The position numbers and the translations under genes are program-made. The notes under the pieces are model-generated. The model did no database searches and had not been told where the DNA came from. It saw nothing but the letters and a program-made list of their open reading frames with translations. DNA of 11,250 bases. Source: Planctomycetota bacterium (GTDB lineage Bacteria; Planctomycetota; Brocadiia; Brocadiales; Bathyanammoxibiaceae). This document shows positions 1 to 6,682 of the stretch, one piece after another. How positions within the stretch are numbered: the stretch's first letter is position 1; each line of letters opens with the position of its first letter. The stretch lies in assembly GCA_030623665.1 (NCBI GenBank), contig JAUXLO010000031.1, positions 1 through 11,250 of the forward strand, in the 5' to 3' direction.

Positions 1-2
1 GA

Positions 3-1820
3 CTACTGGTGTGTCATCATGAAGAGGCGCAGGATGTCGTTGCGGGTGGCAAATACAAAGAGGCAGAGTATAAGCGTCAGACCGATGTATTGCGCAACGG
101 CCATAGTGCGTTCGCTTACGGGCGACCCCTTCAGCTTCTCTACGCCCAGGAAGAGCAGATGACCGCCGTCCAGCACGGGTATGGGCAGTAAGTTCAGTAT
201 GGCCAGCTGCAGGCTGATAATGCCCATGAAGTACAATAATTTCCCGAACCCCACCTTTGCCGATTCATAAGAGGCCTGGGCAATCATGATTATGCCGCCG
301 ACCGTCTCCGAAGACACCTTGTGAGTGAATAGGCCCGTTATGGTCAGGTATATCCTTTTGACCATTACAATAGCCTTATAGCTGCCCATCTGACATGCAC
401 CGACTAGGTTATATTTTTTTACAATCTTTTTCTCCATGGGCAGCATACCCATGCGTCCGATGGCATTTTTTTCGTCCTTTATGGGTTGAAATCTTGCGGT
501 TAGCGTCTTCCCGTCTCTCAGCCACTTGACGGTCATCTCCTTGCCTTCGCTGGAGGTAATAATACGCAGCAGGTCCTCCCAGGACCGCGGCGTGGTGCCG
601 TCCAGGTAAACGATCTCGTCCCCGGCCTTCATCCCTATCTCTGTGGCGGGGAAGCCCTCCATCACCCTGTCGACCCGCAGACCCAGTACGGGGGATATCC
701 CTGCAAGGAAGCGGTCTTTGTCCTCAGGTGATTGCAGCTGCAGGTGTAGTTCTTTAATCTCTCCGGCCCTTTCCCACCCCAGGCGGATGTCGCTTTCCTC
801 CGTCCCCTGGATTTGTTCAGCAAGGGAGAACCAGCCTGAAACCCCGTTGTCATTTATGGCAAGGATCTTATCTCCCTTCTTTAGTCCTGCCTGCGCTGCC
901 AGTCCGCCGGCCCTCACGGCCTGTATCTTTGTGGTCGCGCACGACAGGCCCATCATCCAGCGCATCGTAGCAAGCGGGGTGACCTTAAATTCCTTTTCCT
1001 GGCCGTCCCGGAGGATGGTTAGCGTGAGTTCCTTGCCGGGGCTCTTTGCCTCTATCTCCGCGATTCTTTCAGCCCTTTTTATGACCTCTCCGTTTATTGC
1101 GACTATCCTGTCACCTACCTCAAGGCCCGCCTCCAGGGCGGGTGCGCCGTCGTCATAGCGGAAGAGTCTGCCTACTTCCTGGCTCATGGCAGGGGCGATG
1201 CCTATCCGCTGGATACCGTGTATCTTGTCGTATCTTGGGACGACGTTGAACTGGAGTATCTCGCCGGCCCTATCCACCTTGATGGGAACACCCTCCACAC
1301 TGCCGCCGAGGGCGACGGCGGTGAAGACGTCTTCGAAGTCCGGGTCCTTTGTGCCGTCAATCTCTATAATCTTGTCACCCGACTCCAGTCCCGCCTCCCA
1401 GGCCGGCCACCCGGGTGCGACCAGTCCTATCTCTGAGGTTATAAACGGCACACCTATGCGGAATGCGAGGATGAACACCAGAAAGGCGAACAGGGCATTC
1501 ATCGCCACGCCCGCCACGAGCACCAGCGCCCTCTGCGCCGGAGTCTTTGACATAAAGTCCCAGTCTTCCCTGGAAGCGCCTTCCTTCGGGTGTTCACCCG
1601 CCAGCTTCACGTAACCGCCCAGGGGTATCAGGGAGAGCCTGTACTCCGTTTCTCCCCATGTCTTCCTTATAAGCGGCATACCGAACCCGAGTGAGAATGT
1701 ATGGACCCTGACGCCTATCTTCTTGGCTACCAGGAAGTGGCCCAGTTCATGGATAAAGATGAGCGAGCCTACCCCTGCGATTACGAGTAATATATTGCCT
1801 GAGACCTCAAACGATGGCAT
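3..1820 (-). CDS. rseP: RIP metalloprotease RseP (site-2 protease family), four-PDZ form
   Basis: Zinc intramembrane protease of the site-2 protease family. In characterised bacteria this enzyme cuts anti-sigma factors and remnant signal peptides in the inner membrane. The HExxH zinc motif is HELGH at residues 24-28 in the first membrane segment. The third zinc ligand lies in NLLPIPVLDGGH (543-554, Asp551). Further hydrophobic segments are at about 98-122, 528-548 and 575-592. Between the halves are four apparent PDZ units, each with the A-G-L/M-x-x-G-D-x-I core, at about 130-195, 205-283, 290-362 and 375-447. E. coli RseP has about 450 residues and two PDZ domains; this one has 605. The ATG start has a strong Shine-Dalgarno and overlaps the dxr end by 14 bases, which suggests translational coupling. 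The TAG stop is at 3-5, so the gene is complete. Family is certain; the substrate is unknown. Confidence 0.96.
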   Translation of the reverse strand: MPSFEVSGNILLVIAGVGSLIFIHELGHFLVAKKIGVRVHTFSLGFGMPLIRKTWGETEYRLSLIPLGGYVKLAGEHPKEGASREDWDFMSKTPAQRALVLVAGVAMNALFAFLVFILAFRIGVPFITSEIGLVAPGWPAWEAGLESGDKIIEIDGTKDPDFEDVFTAVALGGSVEGVPIKVDRAGEILQFNVVPRYDKIHGIQRIGIAPAMSQEVGRLFRYDDGAPALEAGLEVGDRIVAINGEVIKRAERIAEIEAKSPGKELTLTILRDGQEKEFKVTPLATMRWMMGLSCATTKIQAVRAGGLAAQAGLKKGDKILAINDNGVSGWFSLAEQIQGTEESDIRLGWERAGEIKELHLQLQSPEDKDRFLAGISPVLGLRVDRVMEGFPATEIGMKAGDEIVYLDGTTPRSWEDLLRIITSSEGKEMTVKWLRDGKTLTARFQPIKDEKNAIGRMGMLPMEKKIVKKYNLVGACQMGSYKAIVMVKRIYLTITGLFTHKVSSETVGGIIMIAQASYESAKVGFGKLLYFMGIISLQLAILNLLPIPVLDGGHLLFLGVEKLKGSPVSERTMAVAQYIGLTLILCLFVFATRNDILRLFMMTHQ

Positions 1821-2961
1821 TCTCGACCTCCTCCCTTGCCCAGTGGTCTGCCGTCATGATGTCCTCCAGGGAGGGTTTTTTGTTGTTTGTATGTCTGTTC
1901 ATAACCTCGTCAACTGTCTTTATTATACCGGAGAATCTTATCCTTCGCTCCAGAAAGGCCTGCACCGCCACCTCGTTCGCCGCGTTCATTACTGCGGGTA
2001 GTGTCCCGCCCTCGCTGGCCGCCCGGAAACCGAGCCGCAGTGCCGGGAATCTGTCTAAATCGGGCTTATCGAAGGTCAGCTTGCCCAGCTTCGCCAGGTC
2101 CAGTGACTCTGTGTCTTCAGGTACGGGCCGTCTTTCGGGGTAGGTCAGCGCATACTGTATGGGCAGCTTCATGTCCGGCAGACCCATCTGTGCGATTACG
2201 GAGCCGTCCCGGAACTCTACCATGGAGTGGATTATCGACTGGTGGTGTATAATTACCTCTATCTCTTCTGCCTTGAGACCGAACAGCCACTTGGCCTCTA
2301 TTATCTCAAGGGCCTTATTCATCAACGTGGCGGAGTCTATGGTGATTTTTTTGCCCATCTTCCAGGTCGGGTGGTCAAGCGCCTGCTCGGGGGTGACCTC
2401 ATCCAGTTTGTCCGCCGGGTAGTCGCGGAAGGCACCGCCCGATGCGGTAAGGATAACCCTTCTGAGCTCACTGCGCCTGCCTGCGGCGAGGGACTGGAAT
2501 ATGGCCGAGTGCTCACTGTCTACGGGTATCAGCGAAACGCCCATCTCTCCGGCCCGGGTGGTAACTATGTCACCGGCCATTACCAGGGCCTCCTTGTTGG
2601 CGAGGGCAAGGTCCTTTTTGTGCTCGATGGCAGTAAGTGTTGCGGGCAGGGCCGCTGCGCCTACGATGGCGGAGAGCACGAAATCAACGCCATCGTCCGA
2701 AACAATCTTCTCGATAGAATCCTTACCGGTCAGTATCTCTACGGAATTATCCGAAAGCCTTTCCTTCAGGCGCCTGCCGCCCTCTTCATCCACGATGGCA
2801 ACCCTTTTAGGATGATACTCCTCTACCTGCCCCGCAAGCGCTTCCCAGCTCATGTTGGAAGACAGGGCCACGGCGGAGTAGCCCTTTCCCAGACTGCGGA
2901 CCACGTTAAGGGCGTTTTTGCCGATGGAGCCGGTGGAGCCGAGTATTGCTATATTTTTCAT
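1807..2961 (-). CDS. dxr: 1-deoxy-D-xylulose-5-phosphate reductoisomerase
   Basis: Second enzyme of the MEP isoprenoid pathway: NADPH-dependent rearrangement and reduction of DXP to 2-C-methyl-D-erythritol 4-phosphate in the cytoplasm. The N-terminal GSTGSIG (8-14) is the NADPH-binding loop, and ANKEALV is at 121-127. Metal ligands correspond to Asp148, Glu150 and Glu219. The catalytic loop includes SGGAFRD from Ser174, then His197 and Trp200 in DHPTW, and Ser210, Asn215 and Lys216 in the SATLMNKALEI stretch. These match the E. coli residues with a constant offset of 12. At 384 residues it has normal family length and appears intact. The start is ATG with no clear Shine-Dalgarno. It lies 86 bases after ispG and overlaps rseP by 14 bases, consistent with one transcript. 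The symbol ispC is also used. Confidence 0.98.
   Translation of the reverse strand: MKNIAILGSTGSIGKNALNVVRSLGKGYSAVALSSNMSWEALAGQVEEYHPKRVAIVDEEGGRRLKERLSDNSVEILTGKDSIEKIVSDDGVDFVLSAIVGAAALPATLTAIEHKKDLALANKEALVMAGDIVTTRAGEMGVSLIPVDSEHSAIFQSLAAGRRSELRRVILTASGGAFRDYPADKLDEVTPEQALDHPTWKMGKKITIDSATLMNKALEIIEAKWLFGLKAEEIEVIIHHQSIIHSMVEFRDGSVIAQMGLPDMKLPIQYALTYPERRPVPEDTESLDLAKLGKLTFDKPDLDRFPALRLGFRAASEGGTLPAVMNAANEVAVQAFLERRIRFSGIIKTVDEVMNRHTNNKKPSLEDIMTADHWAREEVENAIV
1825..1835 (-). promoter_or_regulatory. Strong Shine-Dalgarno for rseP inside the dxr 3' end
   Basis: On the minus strand GGGAGGAGGTC lies 4-5 bases before the rseP ATG and inside the last dxr codons. It fixes the rseP start at 1820. 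ispG and dxr upstream in the same run have no comparable motif, so rseP appears to have the best initiation signal of the three. Confidence 0.75.
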
Positions 2962-3047
2962 TGGATGGGCTTAAGCTAATGGACCTGTTTGATAACGTTT
3001 AATTTTTATTTCAATCTATGTGGTGAAGAAATTTTTTAAAACTCTCA
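2962..3047 (-). other. AT-rich ispG-dxr intergenic spacer
   Basis: This 86-base gap is clearly richer in A and T than the flanking genes and carries A and T runs around 3000-3045. I see no good sigma-70 promoter and no stem followed by a T run. There is no Shine-Dalgarno directly before dxr; the bases just ahead of its ATG are CCCATCCA on the minus strand. A short GCTTAAGC palindrome lies at 2969-2976. The gap could hold a weak internal promoter or an A/U-rich translation enhancer, but neither is demonstrated. Confidence 0.4.
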
Positions 3048-4127
3048 TTACTGGCCGGAGCCGCCGTTTGTTGCGGCGGACATCTCGTCAATCTCTTTCA
3101 GCAGCTGTGTGACCATCTCGGACTCGGGTATCTTGCGCACCATCTCTCCCCTCTTAAAGAGGAGACCGAAGCCGTGACCGCCCGCGATACCGAGGTCACA
3201 CTCCTGCGCCTCCCCCGGGCCGTTCACCGCACAACCCATAATGGCTATCTGGAGGCCCTGCTTCTCGGGAGGGAGTTTCGCCTTTACCTCTTCTACGATC
3301 GTCTCCAGGTCAATCTCGCAGCGGCCGCAGGTGGGGCATGAAATAAGCTCCCAGCCCTCGACCTCCCTCAGGCCGAGCGCCTCGAGGATGCCTCTGCCGG
3401 CCTTTATCTCCTCCGTGGGATGGCCGGTAATGCTGACGCGGAGGGTGTCGCCGATGCCCTCTGAGAGCAGTCCGCCGATGCCGATTGCGGACTTCATGAT
3501 TGAAGAGGACGCGGGCCCTGCCGCAGTGATCCCCAGGTGTAGAGGGTAGTCACATTCCTTTGCGATGCGCCTGTAGGCCGCCATGCTGGTGGGCACGTCC
3601 GAGGCCTTTAGTGACAGCACGATGTCCCTGAAGCCGAGGGATTCAAAATGCTCGCAGTACCTGAGTATGGCGTTAACCATGAGGTCGGCTATGGGGACGT
3701 CCTCCTCCCCGCGCGCCCTTATGGAGCCTGAGTTTACACCTATCCTGATGGCAACCCCTTTGTCCTTGGCGGCGCGCACCACCTCTTCCACATCGTCCTT
3801 GTCCTTCATGTTGCCGGGGTTGATGCGTATCTTGTCCACGCCCTGCGCGATGGAGTCAAGGGCCATCCGGTGGCTGAAGTGTATGTCGGCCACCAGTGGG
3901 ATGCGGATCTGTTTCTTGATCTCTCCCAGACAGCTTGCGGACTCTCTGGTGGGTACGGCCACCCGAATTATCTCGCAGCCCAGGTCTTCCAGCTCTTTTA
4001 TCTGTGCTATGGTGGCCTTTACGTCTGTGGTATGGGTCTTGGTCATGGACTGCAGGGACACCGGGGCGCCGCCCCCAATCTGCACACCGCCCACCCGCAC
4101 AGCCCGCGACCTTCTTTGCTCTATCAT
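3048..4127 (-). CDS. ispG: 4-hydroxy-3-methylbut-2-enyl diphosphate synthase (IspG/GcpE)
   Basis: Penultimate step of the MEP pathway: reductive conversion of methylerythritol cyclodiphosphate to HMBPP, using a [4Fe-4S] cluster and electrons from ferredoxin or flavodoxin. The N-terminal TIM-barrel half carries VQIGGGAPVSLQSMTKTHT-type family sequence (15-33), ADIHFSHRMA (80-89) and INPGN (102-106). The cluster ligands are Cys264 and Cys267 in SCPTCGRC, Cys299 in GCAVNGPGEA, and Glu306. The length of 359 residues fits the short two-domain bacterial form, without the extra middle domain of plant and some bacterial enzymes. The ATG start at 4127 lies about 35 bases after a strong predicted promoter and has no obvious Shine-Dalgarno. 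It leads a probable ispG-dxr-rseP operon. Confidence 0.98.
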   Translation of the reverse strand: MIEQRRSRAVRVGGVQIGGGAPVSLQSMTKTHTTDVKATIAQIKELEDLGCEIIRVAVPTRESASCLGEIKKQIRIPLVADIHFSHRMALDSIAQGVDKIRINPGNMKDKDDVEEVVRAAKDKGVAIRIGVNSGSIRARGEEDVPIADLMVNAILRYCEHFESLGFRDIVLSLKASDVPTSMAAYRRIAKECDYPLHLGITAAGPASSSIMKSAIGIGGLLSEGIGDTLRVSITGHPTEEIKAGRGILEALGLREVEGWELISCPTCGRCEIDLETIVEEVKAKLPPEKQGLQIAIMGCAVNGPGEAQECDLGIAGGHGFGLLFKRGEMVRKIPESEMVTQLLKEIDEMSAATNGGSGQ

Positions 4128-4168
4128 TTGTATTTATAAATAGTTATGAAGGATAATAACCTCAGGGC

Positions 4169-4197
4169 ATTATAGCCCGTTCGGGAGCATCGGTCAA
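4169..4197 (-). promoter_or_regulatory. Sigma-70-type promoter of the ispG-dxr-rseP operon
   Basis: On the minus strand TTGACC (4192-4197) is followed after exactly 17 bases by TATAAT (4169-4174), a perfect -10 box. The start point is predicted near 4162, giving an A/T-rich leader of about 35 bases before ispG. Position, spacing and orientation all fit. Confidence 0.75.
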
Positions 4198-4244
4198 ATT
4201 AAAAATACCATAGGCGTCTCTCCAGTGCGTCTGCCTGAGAGGGC

Positions 4245-4274
4245 TTGACGTGCGTTGGAACTTTGCCTTATACT
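4245..4274 (+). promoter_or_regulatory. Candidate promoter of the membrane polyferredoxin gene
   Basis: TTGACG (4245-4250) and TATACT (4269-4274) are separated by 18 bases and point toward the gene at 4309. The predicted start point is near 4281. Together with the ispG promoter it makes a compact divergent control region of about 180 bases. A second A/T-rich -10-like string (TATTAT, 4277-4282) makes the exact box uncertain. Confidence 0.5.
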
Positions 4275-4308
4275 TGTATTATACGTGGGAAATTTTGCGC
4301 GGCCGTAA

Positions 4309-5415
4309 ATGAGGAGGAGGGAGCTACGTTTGGTAAAGAGGCTGTTGAATGTATGGCACTGGGAGGTGAATTCGCAGAGGGCAAGGTGGATCATTCAGAT
4401 TGCCTTCTTCCTCCTGGTCCTTCTGATCGGTTATAAATTTTATTTATTCGTTGAGTACTGCGAATCAGGCGGGACTACAGGGTTTGTGGAGAGGCCGCCC
4501 GGGGTGGAGGCCTTTCTGCCCATAGGGGCACTTATAGGCCTGAAATATTTCCTGGTGACGGGCAATGTAGACCCCATACATCCTGCGGGCTTTGTCATCC
4601 TTTCCACCTTTCTCCTCTCGGCCCTGCTCTTCGGCAGGGGCTTTTGCAGCTGGATGTGCCCTGTCGGGACCCTGTCTGAGTGGCTGTGGAGAGCGGGCGA
4701 CAGGCTTCTGGGCAAGAATTTCAGACTCCCTACCCCCCTGGACTGGTTCCTGAGAAGCCTCAAGTATCTGATGCTCTTCTTCTTCCTCTATCAGATAATG
4801 ATAAAGATGGACTCCGGTTTTCTGGATACGTTCTATAAGCACGTGCCCTACGTACGGGTGGCTGACGTGCAGATGATGAAGTTTTTTGTGGAGATGAACA
4901 CCGCCACTATGGTAGTCCTGGGGGCGCTGGTGGGCCTGTCTTTTATAACCAAGAATTTTTGGTGCCGTTACCTCTGTCCCTACGGCGCCCTCCTGGCCCT
5001 GCTGTGGTACAATAATCCGCTCAGTGTCAGGGTGGTGAGGAATGACAAGTGCATAGACTGCGAGGCCTGCACCACGGCCTGCCCGGTGCTCCTTGACGTG
5101 ATGCGGACCGACGTGGTGACCTCGCCGGAGTGCTGGCATTGCTACGACTGCATCAAGGTCTGCCCGGTTCCGGGTGCACTGGAGATGAAGGTGGCGGGCA
5201 GGAGGTGGGACGTGCGCTACTGGGTGTATGCCTTTGTCATAATCGGTTTCTTTGTCGGCATGACCACGTACGCCAAGTATAATGGCCACTGGCAGACCAG
5301 TATTACCACGCAGGAGTACATCGCCCGGGTGGCCGAACTGAATGACCCGAAATATGAACATAAGCGGGGAAAGTTCACCGTAGAGAAACCATCTTCCAGT
5401 CCCCGCAAGGAATAG
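4309..5415 (+). CDS. Membrane-bound polyferredoxin, NapH/CcoG-like 4Fe-4S protein
   Basis: Integral membrane iron-sulfur protein of the NapH/MauN/CcoG superfamily, members of which pass electrons between the quinone pool or cytoplasm and periplasmic or assembly partners. About six hydrophobic segments are visible (near 27-48, 70-85, 93-113, 148-166, 198-215 and 303-321). Two family CxxxCP motifs lie at membrane edges: CSWMCP (113-118) and CRYLCP (219-224). Two classic ferredoxin motifs follow at Cys248, 251, 254, 258 and Cys275, 278, 281, 285, then a last membrane segment and a short charged tail. No CXXCH haem motif is present. The ATG at 4309 has no ribosome binding site. An in-frame TTG at 4330 sits six bases after a very strong one and would give 361 residues, so it may be the true start. 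The electron partner cannot be told from the sequence. Confidence 0.93.
   Translation: MRRRELRLVKRLLNVWHWEVNSQRARWIIQIAFFLLVLLIGYKFYLFVEYCESGGTTGFVERPPGVEAFLPIGALIGLKYFLVTGNVDPIHPAGFVILSTFLLSALLFGRGFCSWMCPVGTLSEWLWRAGDRLLGKNFRLPTPLDWFLRSLKYLMLFFFLYQIMIKMDSGFLDTFYKHVPYVRVADVQMMKFFVEMNTATMVVLGALVGLSFITKNFWCRYLCPYGALLALLWYNNPLSVRVVRNDKCIDCEACTTACPVLLDVMRTDVVTSPECWHCYDCIKVCPVPGALEMKVAGRRWDVRYWVYAFVIIGFFVGMTTYAKYNGHWQTSITTQEYIARVAELNDPKYEHKRGKFTVEKPSSSPRKE
4312..4323 (+). promoter_or_regulatory. Strong Shine-Dalgarno that argues for a TTG start at 4330
   Basis: AGGAGGAGGGAG occupies codons 2-5 of the ATG-started reading frame. It ends six bases before an in-frame TTG (4330-4332), which is ideal spacing. 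If it is the real ribosome binding site, the protein begins Met-Val-Lys-Arg-Leu-Leu rather than at the ATG at 4309. Confidence 0.55.
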
Positions 5416-5423
5416 GCTGTTTT

Positions 5424-5449
5424 GTAGCGTCGGGTCTCCGTACCGGACG
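5424..5449 (+). repeat. REP-like unit A (GTAG head plus hairpin)
   Basis: GTAG (5424-5427) is followed directly by CGTCGGGT (5428-5435), a six-base loop, and ACCGGACG (5442-5449). The arms pair at 7 of 8 positions. It has the same head-plus-hairpin plan as the three downstream units, but the stem sequence has diverged. Confidence 0.5.
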
Positions 5450-5476
5450 TCTTCGTTTGCTGTAGGAAATGAAGAT

Positions 5477-5501
5477 GTAGCGTGCGAGTTTATCTCGCAC
5501 G
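5477..5501 (+). repeat. REP-like unit B (GTAG head plus perfect 8-bp hairpin)
   Basis: GTAG (5477-5480) is followed by CGTGCGAG (5481-5488), loop TTTAT, and CTCGCACG (5494-5501), a perfect 8-bp stem. It forms a back-to-back inverted pair with unit C: TGTAGCGTGCGA (5476-5487) and TCGCACGCTACA (5514-5525) are perfect 12-base inverted arms, so the pair could also fold as one larger structure. Confidence 0.7.
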
Positions 5502-5524
5502 TGCGACACAAGGTCGCACGCTAC
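5500..5524 (-). repeat. REP-like unit C, inverted partner of unit B
   Basis: Read on the minus strand, GTAG (5521-5524) is followed by a perfect 8-bp stem made by CGTGCGAC (5500-5507) and GTCGCACG (5513-5520), with the five-base loop 5508-5512. It shares two bases with unit B. The stem is nearly the same as that of unit B but the loop differs, the usual pattern for paired REP elements. Confidence 0.7.
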
Positions 5525-5532
5525 AACTTAAT

Positions 5533-5554
5533 GTCGAGCGAGCTCGACCACTAC
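5533..5554 (-). repeat. REP-like unit D (GTAG head plus 7-bp hairpin)
   Basis: On the minus strand GTAG (5551-5554) and two spacer bases precede a perfect 7-bp stem, GTCGAGC (5533-5539) with GCTCGAC (5542-5548), around a two-base or, with a shorter stem, four-base loop. It has the same orientation as unit C and ends only 16 bases before the start of the next gene, next to its presumed ribosome binding site. Confidence 0.55.
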
Positions 5555-5570
5555 CGCAGGGGCTTTATTT

Positions 5571-6653
5571 ATGAAGAAGAAGCACCTTCCGGTGGGCAAG
5601 TTGCCCGCAAAGATCCTTGAAGAACTCCTGGCCAGGAACCGCGGCGCCAGTGACCCCAGGGTTATTATTGGGCCCAGGGTGGGCGAGGACGCCGCCGTCC
5701 TGGATATGGACATGGACAGCGGCGGCGGTAGGAGCGGCAAAAAATTCTACCTGGTCGCAAAGACCGACCCCATCACGTTTGCCGCCGAGCGGATAGGCTG
5801 GTATGCGGTAAACATTAACGCCAATGACGTTGCCACCCTGGGGGCGGTACCGAGGTGGTTTTTGGCCACCGTGTTTCTGCCGGAGGGCGAGGGCAATGAA
5901 GAGATGGCAGGGGTCATCTTTGCCGATATGTCTAAGGCGGCAAAAGACTTAGGCATTGCCATATGCGGCGGGCACACGGAGATAACTGCGGGACTTGAGA
6001 GGCCCATTGTGGCCGGACAGATGCTGGGGGAGGTGGAGAGAGACAGGCTGGTAAGGAAGGATAACATCAGGGCGGGTGATGAAATTATACTGACCAAGGG
6101 CATTGCCATAGAGGGTACGGCCATACTCGCCAGGGAGCGGGAGAGTGAGCTGGCGGACCGCTGCGGCAAGAAATTCGTCGAACGGGCCAAGGGCTTTCTC
6201 TATAAACCGGGGCTGAGTATAGTAAAGGAGGCGTCTGTTGCCGCAGGGGCGGGCGGGGTACGGGTACATGCCATGCACGACCTGACCGAGGGCGGCCTCT
6301 CAACCGGCATCATAGAGATGGCGGGCATGGCGGGACTTGGCGCCACAGTCAACAGGTCCAGCGTCTACTGCTACCCCGAGACCGAGGCTGTATGTTTACA
6401 CTATGGACTCGACCCCATGGGCATGATATCCTCTGGTGCGCTCCTTATCGCCCTTGCGCCCGAAGACACTGAGCGCGTACTTGATGCCGTAAGGCGAGAG
6501 GGCATACGTGCAGAGGTTATTGGCTCAATTACGGAGAGAGAGAAGGGCCTTAAGATAGTAGAGGACGGAGTGGCAAAGGAATTTCCCACCTTTGAGGTGG
6601 ATGAGATTGCAAGGCTGTTTGAGACAGAAGGAACGAATCCGTTACCGCGCTGA
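5571..6653 (+). CDS. HypE/PurM-fold (AIR synthase-related) protein without the HypE C-terminal cysteine
   Basis: Member of the PurM/HypE/ThiL/SelD fold, whose enzymes use ATP to activate a carboxamide, thiocarbamate or similar group. Visible motifs are GEDAAVL (38-44), the substrate/ATP-loop region NANDVATLGA (83-92), CGGHTE (132-137), HDLTEGGL (236-243) and GMISSGALL (284-292). Overall order and length (360 residues) are closest to hydrogenase maturation factor HypE. True HypE ends in Pro-Arg-Ile-Cys, whose cysteine carries the thiocyanate; this protein ends Leu-Pro-Arg and stops. No other hyp or hydrogenase gene is nearby, so a NiFe maturation role is unproven. The ATG start has a modest AGGGG site eight bases ahead (5558-5562). 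A class V PLP enzyme follows 29 bases later, probably in the same transcript. Confidence 0.88.
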   Translation: MKKKHLPVGKLPAKILEELLARNRGASDPRVIIGPRVGEDAAVLDMDMDSGGGRSGKKFYLVAKTDPITFAAERIGWYAVNINANDVATLGAVPRWFLATVFLPEGEGNEEMAGVIFADMSKAAKDLGIAICGGHTEITAGLERPIVAGQMLGEVERDRLVRKDNIRAGDEIILTKGIAIEGTAILARERESELADRCGKKFVERAKGFLYKPGLSIVKEASVAAGAGGVRVHAMHDLTEGGLSTGIIEMAGMAGLGATVNRSSVYCYPETEAVCLHYGLDPMGMISSGALLIALAPEDTERVLDAVRREGIRAEVIGSITEREKGLKIVEDGVAKEFPTFEVDEIARLFETEGTNPLPR

Positions 6654-6682
6654 AAATAACCGAAAGGTCATGAGCTTCAGAA

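Noticed and set aside
643..1158. 171-residue plus-strand reading frame opposite rseP, and similar long antisense frames opposite dxr, ispG, the polyferredoxin and the hydrolase
   Set aside because: They lie antisense to clearly conserved genes, are low-complexity (Ser, Pro, Arg rich) in composition, and match no family I recognise. They are expected by-products of GC-rich coding DNA.
3060..3078. GC-rich hairpin at the end of ispG as a terminator
   Set aside because: It lies inside the last codons of ispG and is not followed by a T run on the minus strand. dxr continues in the same direction.
4201..4260. TPP riboswitch suggested by CTGAGA (4235-4240) in the leader region of the polyferredoxin gene
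   Set aside because: The second conserved TPP element and the flanking helices are absent, and the motif lies upstream of the predicted transcription start.
4309..5415. Polyferredoxin gene as ccoG, napH or nosR proper
   Set aside because: No cytochrome oxidase, nitrate reductase or nitrous oxide reductase genes are adjacent, and the NosR flavin domain is absent, so only superfamily-level naming is justified.
5571..6653. Naming the HypE-like gene hypE and inferring a NiFe hydrogenase locus
   Set aside because: The defining C-terminal cysteine is missing and no hyp or hydrogenase genes are in the window.
6651..6659. TGA at the end of the HypE-like gene as a selenocysteine codon replacing the HypE cysteine (Pro-Arg-Sec-Lys-stop)
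   Set aside because: HypE has an isoleucine between the arginine and the cysteine, so the position does not match. The only structure just after the TGA is a 3-bp stem with a GAAA loop (around 6659-6668), far too small for a bacterial SECIS. No selenoprotein genes are visible.
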